NCBI GenBank assembly: GCA_947396885.1
Contig: OX377202.1
Span: forward strand, 81,254,643 to 81,318,642
Reading direction: 5' to 3'
From: Heligmosomoides polygyrus polygyrus
Taxonomy: Eukaryota; Nematoda; Chromadorea; Rhabditida; Heligmosomidae
DNA: 64,000 nt
Shown: piece after piece, positions 1 to 13,100 of the stretch
How the letters are laid out: each line of letters opens with the position of its first letter
Position numbering within the stretch: the first letter of the stretch is position 1
Program-made: the position numbers and the translations under genes
Notes under the pieces: generated by a model
Told to the model about the DNA's origin: nothing
Databases searched by the model: none
The model's input: the letters and a program-made list of their open reading frames with translations, nothing else

Positions 1-1198
1 CCCCGCAACTTCCGATGTTCTGCACTGGTTCAGAATTTGGGCAACAACTGAAAGGGAAATTATGGGACAACAAGGAATTCGTAGGAGATAGCAGATCGCA
101 CTCGAAGCACTCCACTACGGAAGGTAGAGGGTGCCTACGTTCTACCGCAAATACGGCAAACACTCGTTAGATTGGAATACAGCGCGACGTGCCAGGACGC
201 GTCTGCGAACACGCGGTGACTCAACAGTGCGCCTCCAGCTTAAGGATTCGTGCCAAAGTGACCCACACGCTCTCCGTCGGGAGTTGCGACTTTCCCCACC
301 GTTTTCGGAGGACACCTCCGGCGGGTCCCGTGCCACCACCAGCTCCATTGTGGCAGCGTGTGCTCCCGAGGGCGACGGGACGGCGAATGGCGATGCGGCT
401 GGCACGCTGCCAACGGCCGCCTCGCCCTCGGCAGGGATTCTTGGCCGCGGCTGCGTACGCGGTGGACGTGCGCTCGGCTGCGTATCTGCGCATCTGTGTG
501 CGTCGGCGAGTAGAGCGCAGAGAAAACTCTAGCCGGGGAGAGAACGCCGGGGCGTTGCAAATAACGCATACACAACACGGCTATCGATCGGTTTGTGTCG
601 CCGATCAATACTTTGCTTCTGATGTTGTTTCCTGGCACTTACCGTGCCTACCCTAAGGCACTTAGCCAAGTATTGCTACGGAAAGCCGCTTGAATTTTTT
701 CCGATCCTTGGGTGGTCTCAGGTTGCCGCGGGAGTCGGCGCATACGAAGAGCTGAGCTTGAAATAGTGATATCGAGGTGCTGCTAAACAGTTCTCCTAGT
801 ATTTCACATCAACTCGTAGAATTCCACGCTGAGAGCGACTAAGTTTCCTTTTAAGGCCGTAAAATTTTGTGCATAAATTGCGAACGACGAACGGCTGTCC
901 CAGCCGCAAGGCCTTGAACTCGAGGTCACTCTGCTATGCCGCGTTGTGCTCATATCGCGGATTTGTATCGCATAAACGCGTGAAGATTTAATGCCGGGCA
1001 GAGGTTGGTTGCAGGTTTACGCCGGTTGATCTGCTTGCTGCCGAAGGTTCGTACAGACGTCGATGTCATGGAGCCGCCTGCGGTGACTTCATGCAACTCC
1101 CAGGGCTCCTCCAATGGGTTAGCATTGTTTTTTGCAGCATCTCGATTATTGTTTATATTAAGCTTCGCTAGATTTGTGATAAATCCTTCATTTCCAGG
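1..1198. other. upstream region of the ONECUT gene
   Basis: No exon can be assigned here. Positions 290-540 are clearly GC- and CpG-richer than the flanks and carry several mutually overlapping open frames on both strands, which is typical of base composition rather than coding. The stretch could be a promoter or hold a non-coding first exon. A pyrimidine-rich acceptor ends at 1197, immediately before the first recognised coding exon. Confidence 0.4.
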
Positions 1199-4100
1199 AT
1201 GGAGAAGGTGCGCCGGCAAGCAGCGGACTATCTGCAGATAGATCCGTCCAGCACCTTCATCAATAACGCCACTCGAAATTTCGAAGATCTGCCGGAGAAT
1301 TTTCTGGACACTATTAGTCCGCAGCAGAGTTCGCAGTCGCTTGGTCAACTTATGAACGACCATGCGAATAGTCCACAACTTGCTCCATTAGCGCCTATGA
1401 GCATAGGTTCCGAGCAGAGGTGAGGTCACATATTCTTCCATTGCTTGTGTTCAGTCTGCGATTCCGAGAATTAGTGCCTTCAGCGGCCCTTACATGATGT
1501 CTCTCGGGAGTCAGTACCAGGACCAGATTCGACACCCCGTTCTCGATAAATCGAGACTGGATAGGTTTGTGCCACAGTTCGTTGTTAAACATAATTTCGT
1601 CGTTTTCATTTGTTCATTTCGTTTTTGTAGTGATTATTTAGTTCTCATTTTCTTTTGAAATCTCCATGGACTATATTACATTGAATATTGCGTAACAAAG
1701 TCAGATCCTAGGGATCCCCTGAGGATATTCTAACTAAGCTTAATTTCCGTTCCTTCCCGTATTGCTTGCGCCATGCCTTTCTCCTCATTAACGGGAAATT
1801 TCAAGGTCCTCAGCATTCATCTGGGTGCGTGGTAGCGCCAGACAAGGTTGTCACGTGCAACCGATTCCGCTCCTGGTTTGATTTTTTTCCCAGGCCAACA
1901 AACCTCCCATCTCTCCAGGGTTGGTGAATTTTCAGACTCGTCTGGGAAAAATCAAACATTGGTTGGCAGCGCAAGTCCCTGTATGGGCCAAATCCGCATT
2001 CAGATGAATTTGTGATCCGCAGAAAGGCAATGCGGGGCGTATCTCGAAAGCTTGTACATAGGCACCTTTTTTGTTTTAATTTAGGGGCTCTCGCACTAAA
2101 TGTACGTTTTGAGCCCCCCCCCCCTCCCCCTTAGGCACCCAATTACTTCTGCAGTTTACATAAACGTTTATGGTGACTGCGCCAGATCCTAAATCAATCG
2201 CTCATTTCTAACTGGACAAAATTGTGCACTTTTCATTTTCTTAGGCAGGTTGAGACCAGTGTTTGCCTATTGGCACCTTGTAGATATTTATCTGTGCTAA
2301 ATATTAATCACAGTCCCTACTTCTTTCATTTCCAAGTTTAAAACGGGAAAACGAAAGGTTGAGCACTAACCAGAAGCTTTATCTGTGTTACTGCTTGTAG
2401 AGATGAGATCTGTTTTACTCTCAATTCACTACGTGTTAGAATGTTTGATAACTCTTAGCAAGGCCATGTCGAAAGAAAACGGCTTAGTCCCTTAACGCTT
2501 ATTTAGTGGCTATTATTAACCGCTGTCTCGGGATATTGCAACCATAAGGTTTAGCTTCTTCTACAATAGGACGCTGCCTTTGAGCGAATAGATTTTGCTG
2601 ATCAAATCAATCCTCTTTCTGTTTTGATCAGGTCTTGATGCTTGGAGATGATGATACTAGGGTGCAATGAAATTTATATACTAATGTTGGTGCTTAGTTG
2701 CTCTTTGAATAGTAGTGTCCAGGCTTATCTTTCTGGAACAAGGATTTTTGTGTTCTCAAAATCAAAGTGGATTTTTCTCAGAATGATTGTTTTTCACTAG
2801 GGCCTCAGTACATTGCAAAAAAGTCGTTGGTTAACACTGTCCTTTCGTTTATTTCATATATATTGGTTTGTTTAACAGGTTGTCAGTGCACGCCATATGT
2901 CCATTATTTTCGCTGCTCCTGCAAGCACCATGTATTCGTTCGAAAACTGAAAAATCCTTGGACGATGCGATTCTTATGCGAAAATTGATTTTCATGCACG
3001 GCTTAAACAGTTCTCGAACACTAAGCGAAAGCGAAAGTAGTCTCAGCGACGTTGTCACCACGAGGCTTCAGTTGAGTACGCATGGGGGGGGCTGCTATCC
3101 TCCATGACCGCCTATGTCTTTCTGTATCTTTTGCTTGCTGGGTCCTGCGAGATGGTAAAGTAGGTATTGGTCCGCAGCGCCTTCACCCGTCATTGTACAG
3201 GCCAAGTGAACTAGAGGTTTAGAAAGGTTACAGCTGTAAGAGCTTGCATTAGGTCGTTTATGCGGTAAGGTAACCATCTGAAACGGCATTTACTTGAACA
3301 TCTGTTTCACCGCTAGCTGGTTGTTCAAGGTGTGTGAAAAGTATAAACGGCGGGCTTAGTCTATTCCTTTTTGGGATGCTTCACGCGCTGTACCTCTGCG
3401 GCATATCACAGAGACAGTCTCATTGTGTATGTGACCTGTACAGTGATTTGATGGGCAGACGATAGAAAAGTCATTTATCTGTCCTAGACAACTTGGTACC
3501 AATTCATCATCCAGAGGAATGGAAGGATTGGCTGATATGGGCTGGATCAGGACTGTGGGGTTCACTCGACAGTCGGCAAATAGACTGCGCTGCCATTTGG
3601 CCATTCGCTATGTACAAACCTTCACTAATTGATACAAAGCTGGGACTCACAATTTTTAATCCAGTTGACAGATCTAGAATTTAGACCGTTTATTTTTCAG
3701 TTTTTGATTAGCAGTCAGTTTTTTTTTTGTTTTATAACATAATTTTCAGCTTTGGAACTGGCCCAGCTGGTTTGCTTTCTCCCCTTCACCTTGACAGCCA
3801 TACCCGCAGGCTTACGGGGAATTCTGATTTTGGTCGTCATGTCTACATAAAGGTGCGTTTAGAAATCTTCTATGTTATGAGTTTAGGTGTTTGATAGAAG
3901 TTGGAGTGGATGTACGAAGTTGCCGGTCTATCTTAGTTTTTTCTCCAGTATAAATTAACTTAACCTATATTGTCGATATCATTTAAGGAGGAAACAGACC
4001 CCCTTGACACCGCATCACATCACCTTCTCATGCAGCAGCAAATTCCGTTGACTTCGCAGCAGCAGCAACAGCAGCAGGAGCTCGAACGAATTGCGCAGGC

Positions 4101-7100
4101 TGAGACACCTCCAGCTGTGAGCAATGTGGAGCTGGCTTCTACTATGATTGCAAGTCTCATCGGAGAACAGGTACTCTTGGTCGCTTTGGAAAACGTTCAT
4201 GCTTCCACTGTCACATTCTTACAGCGCACTTCGTCGCCGTCTCCTCAGAATTATTCTGTGGGTGTTCCGCATTCTACGGCAGCTATGATGCAGCAACGAT
4301 TAGCAAATATTAAGCGGGACACGGAAGACTCTCTTGAGGGCCGCTCGAACGGTGACGACGCGGAAATGGAGCTGCAGAGACAGCAGTATACGCAGAAAGG
4401 TGTGCAAAAAGCGTTTCTCAGCATCGTAAGCGGCCTCCAACATGAAGGAAAAATTTCATTACATGCGCGCAAAACGTGTGTGTCGTGAGCAGAACTAATT
4501 GGGTTTCCCCGGGACTTCAAACACGACGGATCGTTTCCAACGTATATCATGTTCCGAACCAAGCATTCTCACCAATGTGTTTGCTTTAAGTATGCCATTC
4601 TCGCTATAAACCGGACGCCATTTCAAGCTGATGCCGTTGATGCCATTTCAGCGGAGCTCATCTCATTGAGTGATTAAAAGATTGCGAGATTAAAAAAAGT
4701 TGATTTAGAAATTGCTTTAGTACTCCAAAATGGTGACGGTGCTTAATTATTCATAAAACCAGTTTATACTGAAGATTTTTTTTTGGGGGGGGGGGTGATG
4801 TTATCGGTGCCTATTTTAAAGTAGTCGAGTGCTGCACGCTATGAGGTTCATTTTGATTCTTGGACGTCGTAGAGCTTCGCAGTGGAGACTCGCCTATCCC
4901 TTGTGTGTTTTTCCTTCCTTGACTGAACACTAAACATTACGCTAACAGCGTTGACACTGTCAGACAGGAAAACATGATACCTACCAAAGGCTGGAGCAGC
5001 GCAATCTGTGTGTTTGATAATATGGGAAATTTTTACTTTCTTTTGCGGTTATACAGGCATGAAATTCGTGCTTCAAAGAAGAAAGATTTTTTTTTGCACT
5101 TAGCAGGCTTGCTCCCGCTTCGAAAGGCGAAGGTGAGCACAGAACCCGTCTGTTTGGTCAAAGAGCGTGTGCAATCTCGAGCCCCACACAAGTGTCCTCA
5201 GTATCGAATTTTGCAGATATCCAAATAGATTAATCATGGCGGAATTGGCTAGAAACCCGGCCGAAAGCACAGCGTTCGACTTAGGTCCTACCTGGCGTAA
5301 AAGCTCGGATTGCAACAGAACATCCTAACATCTTGGTAATCTTAGTAGCCTGTATAACGATCACTTTGGGCTTCTAAACATCCTAAGCAGAATAATCGTT
5401 GTAACGATGTTACATTGTGATCAAAGCGCTAAACGCGGGCAGAATAATCGTTTTAAAGTCACACGATACAAGCGAACCTTTAAAACGTTTCGAATCTTTC
5501 TTTTTTTTTGAAGTTGAAACCTGGCAGTTATGTTAGAAAGTGTTCAGCTTGAACTGCGACCCGATTTTATGTGAGAGCTGTCTAGTATATTATGGAATGT
5601 TATGAAAAATGAATGGGTTAACCTAGTTTTTTATTTATTTCATCAAAGTCATAAATTTCGTGCATTAGCAGACGACTTTTGATTCTATAAAGCGAGCAAC
5701 TACGTGGTAGGCATTGCAGAGCTGCTCCAATGTTTTGCCATAAACGTCATGAATTATTTGAGAACATCATAGCGGTTAAAAGACTGTGTCTGCGATCACT
5801 AAAGGGAAAGGTTGTTTCCAGTACTTCTTCAAGCTACTAGGTTGACTTTCCATATTCCATTTCCGCATTATTTAACTGCCTAACATTTTCGCTGTTGTCC
5901 GTATTGGTTTTACCATGTTCATACCTAGTACCTGAGGTAGTCACTTAAACGAAATGACGAGATTCTGTGGGAACACTTTGAACTGCAGAAACAAACTTTT
6001 TGGAGGGGTGTGAAGTCAACAACGCATGTGTTTTATTATATTGCATAGGCTTATGCTCTCAGAATTGCTGTCTGCGTTCGTTTTCGTATGTCCTAAATTT
6101 CGAGAAGTGATTATTACCGCGTGAATGGGCACTTACGTGTGTTGAATACCGTTGAAGTGGCGCAGTGCTATCATAAGCATCAGAAGCAAGTATACTTTCG
6201 GTAGAAGCATAGATGTGCTTGCCTAAAACAATAATTGGGATTTCCCTTGGTGTAGAGTATTTAAGGTGCACTTTGCTAAATAAGAATTGTGAATTTCATA
6301 TCAATGAGGATGCAGTAAATTACTGCGTGTAGAGCGATGGTTCTAACAATGTTGTTGTAAGCAGATTGGTTGCCATACGATGCATGCATTTGCCCTGCTG
6401 CGAAATGAGCACTCCATGGTTGTGCATTGCAAGTGGTGCTTCTACAGCCAATATCGCCAGTGGTTCCCACGGGAACCGTAGGGAAGGCCTTTAGGTAGGC
6501 AGTTTCTGTAACTGAAAAAGATTGGCTGAAATAGCCCAACTCGAAGAGGAGTCTGCGGTAATGCAAATTAGTGATTTTTGGAACACGCTTTGAATTATTA
6601 CTGAAGCGTGAATTGGGGCTCGTCGAGACTGGCCAGGGATATATTACAATCAACACTAATGTGTTCAGTGCTCTTTCATGAAGCTCTTCGCAGCGTAGGG
6701 AAGGTTCACTAGCCTAGTTGCTGTGGTTGATTGGGCTATTTCGTCTAGTTCTTCACAAAATCTGCTTATTTTCAATTTTTTCCTCGCTTTGCGTAGGCCC
6801 GCGTTACGAAGTATTGCGTAATGCTTCTTTCTTTCTTGCTGAAGCGAGAGCTTTAAAGATCTTTGTGACACGTCTAGATGGAACCCTGTCCGGAAATTCC
6901 TTGAATGCAATTCCTTCACCATGTATTTTACTAGGAGTTAGAGTTTTGCAAAACTCTGTTTTTCTTTCACTTTTTACTTCTTACGGTATCTAGCACTCCT
7001 TTATTATTTTATTTATTTATTTATTTATTTATTTATGTGCTACGCCACTGAGGGGCGTGCTGAGGATTTTAACAATAAAAGACAAGGTTAGTAAGGACAG

Positions 7101-10100
7101 AGTAGTGGGCGAAAAAAAAACTTAGCAAGAAAAACCAACAATACCAAATACTGGTTAATGGCAATACAACATTTGAAATAAAAGCAAAGGGTCAACGAAA
7201 TGCGTTTTGAGTGTTAAGCATTACTCTCAGTCGATCCAACGGTAGGAAAACTATATCTATATGTGGATTCTACAGAAAAAAAACCATTCCAACCAGATCA
7301 CGCTTAGATGCGACGGGAGCTGCAAGGGGAAAAAGTTTTGGAGCATACTATTATATCACGGAAAACACGCAGCAGTAATATGAGCCAAACCGCTATCTAT
7401 AGGAAGGAGGACACCAGCCGGAGTAACTGTAAACGGACAATGTATTTCGCGGTGTAGTTTGTGATCCCGGTCTCCCAGGACACGCACCACCGGGCGGACT
7501 CCGTATCTCAGGAGTCTCATTATACTGGTACGCACCCAGTGGCGGCCCGGAGACACAAAACGTTCAATAAGTGAGACGAGGCATGCTGGATAGGAAAAAG
7601 GAAAAGTGGGAAACTGGGAGCAGCACGGAGTGTCCTATATGAAGAGATCAACTGCATACGCAATTTCAACCTGCTTGAAAAGAAGTTGCAAGCAAGATGC
7701 CCGCTAAAGACGATAACCCCTTGCAACTCATCAATCACAACTCTGCGCAACTTAGGTTAACTTTGATTGTCTCAGAAGACTGAAGGAGCATATGCTAACT
7801 CAACTCAAAAGTCGCCTCATGCTAAAACACTTGATCGGAAACTCAAAACAGTGACATAAATCACAATCTCTCTTCTTTTCGCCAACGCACGAAAGAGAAA
7901 AAAATCAGCAGATAAGCTTTCGTCAAGAAAAGTCAAGTGGATAAGCGAAAGTGCAAATATGAGACCATAATAACTCTCCTACTTCACTAGAATAGACGGA
8001 AGCAATTGTAATAACAAAAAAAAACATGTAGCAAGCTTCGCTGAAACGCAGTCCAGACCGAGACCCATCAGGTAGATGAAAACGCAAGTGGCAACCGTGA
8101 TCTCATTGGCGGATGGAGAACGACCAGCCACGTACCCGCTCCGATCAGAAGTCTGGAATACCAAGAACTTGGAGCAGATTGATATTCTTCAATTTAGTTC
8201 TGAATACGGATATGTTCGGGGCTTCCAAAAGAGCATCGGGAAGTTTTTGCAGCCATCTAGCTCCCCGAAAAAACAGCGAGTTGAAGACCTTGGTGGATCG
8301 ATTTCTGGCGAGTCTAGGATTCTCAACTAAAAGCGAAGAAGTACGCCCACGGCAAGGTCGGAAACACCAATATTTGCTCGGCCGTAGTTTCAGATCGCCT
8401 TTAAGCAACTTGAAGCAAAACACTACATCACTAAACACTCGTCGGTAAAGCAAACTTTTGAGATTGAAATATTTTAACCGATCAGAATAACTAGGAAGGG
8501 ACAATGGATAGTTCGGGTCAGGTTTGCAGCGATAAAGTAATATTCGCGTAAACGTTTGTTGGACTTTCTCAATTTTCGCCTGAAGCTTCTTTGTATGAGG
8601 ACTCCAAATCTGGGATCCGTACTCCAGAACAGGAATTACATACGCCTTGTACAGCTTCAGATATATAGAAGGATCTCGTACCTGTGTTCTTGAGCATTTT
8701 GAAGTTCTTTCTCTGATTGCTCTGGATTAAACTGCTGACAATTTCCGCTGCTTGATTTAAAGTCAGCAGAAGAAACAGTGACTCTGATTTAGGAAATGTT
8801 AGAATTGATTTATTTTCTGTCACCACGATGTCTTGTTGCGATCAAAACTTCTAGCGGCAGGCGGGACTCGAACCCGCACCTCCCTCTGACCGGGCGGGAA
8901 TGATTTATTTTCTGGCGAATTCTACTCTTTCTTTGGTCTGGTTTACATTTTTTCAGAACAATTTCGATGGATATACAGACTCTAGTAGTGGTCTTTTACC
9001 GGTGATTGATGGGTGCACTCCACTTCTTTTACGGGTTTTCTTTAGACCGGACTACCATCCTGCTACCAATTGTGGTTTTTTGTAATAGCGAAAACGTCTA
9101 AAAAGGGAAAGAAACCGAGCTACAAAGATAGCCTACCTCATGCGGCGTATTCTCCTGCTTGTATTGATATTTCTCGCCTTTAATTACAGGAGATCTACGA
9201 AAACTTCAATATGACCGAAAAACTTGTTTATGAACGAGCCCGAAGTTTGATTGCTGCTTGCGCTCTCCACTTTTTGGTTCAAAGTTTTCAGCGTTCAACC
9301 CTTTTTCTTCACGAAATGCTTCGTGACTCTATCAGTTCGAGAGTGACTCTATCATAGCTTTTTTATATTCCGATGTGAACGGTTTTCGAATAGCTCATTA
9401 TAAACAGTTAATTTTAATAGCAGTCCATTAGTTCCCTGTCAGACGATAAATAGGGAAATGAGGATGTTATAAATTTGGTGAACTGTTTGCTTGCCTATGG
9501 ATGTACACTGCCACGGACTTCGATTCTTGCCTAGTTCCACCAAGACGTCCATTTCTCCTTGGCCTGTTATTTTGTATTATATATGGTAATGATAGGGTCT
9601 CTTCGAGAAAACAAGCTGAAAGAGTGCCTTGGCCTAATGTGTGAGGTAACTCAATGTCGCTTATAAACAACCCCTATGTAGTTTTAGCGGCGCGTCGTGT
9701 GTATTCCACTAAGGACAGCAACGATCCACTGAACGCTGAAATCGACGACGACATCTACATAGATACGAAGGAGCTGTGCAAGAGAATAGCTTATGAGCTG
9801 AAGCAGCATTCAATTCCGCAGGCCATCTTCGCAGAACGCATCTTATGCAGGTTTGTGGTGTTGAACCGAAGTTAAGTACAGATTTCTTTTAAACGAAGGT
9901 AGTAGTCACATACTTGCAGAAGCCAAGGCACGTTGTCGGATCTGTTGCGAAACCCGAAACCGTGGAACAAGTTGAAATCTGGCCGGGAAACATTTAGACG
10001 GATGTTCAACTGGGTGCAGCAGCCGCTCGCGATGCGACTGGGGATTCTCGATATGTATAAACAAGGTACGATGAGAACTCTATCGCGTATATTTATCATC

Positions 10101-13100
10101 TTTCGAGTAGCTCTGGATTCGATCAAGTGCTGAAGAAGCAGCATTTCTTGTGGGACCTTAGTGTTTGCTGTTGATCGCTGCTGTTACTTTAAGAAGGAGA
10201 TGAGCAATCGCTTGTTGTTGGAAAACCACCTGCAGGATGTGGCATGTCTCCTCCGACACCTGCTCAGAACGTTCGACACTCTTCGCGACGAAGTCTCGGT
10301 GATCCTGATCAGCCATCCAACAAGCGGCCGCGGCTAGTGTTCACTGACATCCAGAAGCGAACGTTGCAGGTACATCACTGCTTTCTTCTTTGTTTGTGTA
10401 CTCTTTGTCAGGTACATGAAGTGACATCAGGTTTTGAGAGTTGAGGACCCTAAACTGTTCTACCTGTTTTAGTTAACATGCTTAGATGGACAAGAATTTT
10501 CGGCAGCATGCAGTGTCCCAGAAAGTGACCCAGTCCTAGAAAATGTTATCACTGTTTGGATGATTGTGAAATTGTAAGATAACCGTTTTAGCTTTATTCG
10601 TGCTTTATAGCCTTTTAAAGCGGGTTATTTCCGGCATGTTAAATGCTGAGATAGCAGCAGCTACTCATTCAATATGTCGGAGGAGACACTTTCTCCAAGG
10701 GTGGCTCTAGGAAACAACGGGACTAAACATCATTGTTTCCCTATTTCATCTCATATTTTTTCACACTTTGTTGAAAGTAAACATCGATCTGGTTAATGCT
10801 AAACACGCTCTGAACTTAGTTATGTTCGGACTGTAAAATTGAGTTCTCTAAGAAAAGAGGTCTTGAAACTAATTTATTTTGTACACAGACAACCACGCTA
10901 ACAAAGGAATGCAAACAAGCAGTCAAAATCATAGTGGGTACCAAGAAAACAAAATAAGCAAGAAGCGCCAACACATTTAGGAAGAAACGCTAAAGAACAA
11001 TATTTGAACAATATAATAAAGGGGAAAACTTGTAAGCTGCATCCTTGAGTGACCGGTTAAGAAGTTTTTTTTACAATGTCTTAAAAAGTTCGGTGTGTTT
11101 CCTAGATAGTTTCAAAACTTCAGAGCTTTCTGATTAGGTAAAAAAAAAACAGACTGTGTACTGCTTTTTGCTGCGGGAAACAGGATTTTCCACTGACAGC
11201 TCGTTGTGGTGAATGAAGAAGTATAGAATTCCTGAAGGGGAATGCTATTGAGACCATCTATCATCTTTCATATGTAGTGATTGAGTCGCACTCTTCTTCC
11301 TCCACGTTAAAGCGTAATTAAAGTGGGCAGATTGAAGAATTTGCTTCGTAAAACTGGTGGAGGGATGGTGTTGTAATCGTACCTGTGTTTGTATCCATAT
11401 TTTTCTTGTAAGGCTGTTTTGCACAGATTCCAGCATGGCGATTTATCTCTTTATTTCGATCTGAAAGTTGTGGTGCCATATTTTAGAACTGATATCACGA
11501 ACGGCTTATCTGCACATAATAGGTGTTACACTGAATTTGTTCGCAGGCATTAGAAGGTGTAATGTACAATTCGATCGCTTCTTTTTGATAATTTGAGCCT
11601 TACTTGTAGCATAATTAGATTCACATTGGACAGGAAACGTAAACTATGATAAAATTACCACTTGCTACCAGAAAATCTTCGAATAATTAACTCTGTTAGC
11701 GTTATTTTCTCGTACCTCGGATTTTTGGATGATTCGAATAGGGACATCTAAAAATGATTCATTCGGATCGAATGTATACTACCCTGTAATCTTGAGTACC
11801 AGTGGAATATGAGAAAACTGCTGCATTTCGCGAGCAGTTGACATTTGTACGGTTCTGTTTTTCATGGTTGAGATTATTTTCCGTGCAGAACTATTTTGAA
11901 GACCTTACAGCGCTGTTGTTTGGATCGCTTTTCGAGAGGGATTTTCTAAATATCTTTGTATCAAATTTGACAGTTAATGCACATATAGGAACGCAAAAAT
12001 GAATTAGTTATTGGTCTTTGAGAAGGAGACCTTTGTAACACTTAAATCTTTCAGATTTTAGGGGTTTTCGTGTTTTATCGACATTTTGATGGCAATTTAT
12101 AGGTACTTCTCACTATAAATTTTTGGGGAAGGCGATTTTAAAAAATTTCTTACCTATCAACATAGGAAACTGTTATTCAGTGGCACCGCTCGCACTCGAT
12201 TTTGAGTTTCATGTTTGGATGCTCCGTGTCTGTATAGGATTGGTAGGAAAATTCCCTGGGGAAGATAAAAGACTTTCTTACCGTTGTGTGTTCCAAACGC
12301 GCGTTTAAGCTGATTACGTGGCATCCATCTTATAGAAGTAGCATATGCGGGGCATCACGTAGGGAATTCTTTCTTTCTTTCTTTCTTTCCTTTTTCTCCT
12401 TTCTTTTTACTCTTTAGATATAAAATTGGCAGCGTTCACTGCCTGAGTGTGCATTATTTTATTGGAAAGCGGGATAAGGATAAATAAGCTGTTACAGTTT
12501 ATGGTTGATAAGCTTGATGTTCTAGTTTGTAGAGTGCGGTGCAACCTGAAGTCACAGGCTACGTGTTGATTTAAAGGCAGTGTTTTTATCCAATTTATTT
12601 TTGGGTTGAGCGCGCTGTAGCGCATACCGAGGGCAGGCATGACTCGCGCATAGGTTGTTGCTTCGGGCCCGTACCAAAGATTCCTACCACCTCGCCGTGG
12701 TCAATTATTTAGGTATAAGACTTGTCTGAGAAAGAAGAAGTATGTCCATCATCTGGCCACTGCAAATTGTTCTGTTAGGCCGAATATTCATTGAAACTGC
12801 CGTCCGATATCCCGTAATGCTAGCGTGTTCCGCAAGGGGATTTACTAACCCAACCTTTATCTTCGATAATTTCTATATTTAATTTATTGGATTAGGATCT
12901 CTACAAAGTGCAGCAGAAGATGGGTTCTCTTTCCACTTTGTTTCATTGCGCTTCAGCGGAATTTTGACACGGCACGCTTCTTAGTGCCCTGCTCCAGAGA
13001 GAAAGAGGTTTCTCAATTTTTAGAACTCCAGCGAAGGATAATCGATACTCAGTGTTGTACAAAAAATATCGTATCTATGCTAGCCGTGGGTAGAGGGGAG

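Larger units (their letters stand above)
4400..9687 (+). other. ONECUT intron 4, repeat-rich
   Basis: This intron separates the N-terminal exons from the CUT domain. The left half (4400-7000) holds nothing I recognise. The right half carries minus-strand LINE material with a (TTTA)n end at 7001-7036 and a truncated SINE at 8820-8900. Confidence 0.7.

Noticed and set aside
131..656. Overlapping 90-155-codon frames on both strands near the left edge
   Set aside because: Four or more frames are open at once in a GC-rich block, none shows a domain, and none joins the ONECUT exons by phase. Composition explains them.
4225..4488. Read-through extension of ONECUT exon 4 to a stop at 4486
   Set aside because: The donor at 4400 gives a phase that matches the CUT-domain exon exactly; read-through would truncate the protein before its DNA-binding domains.
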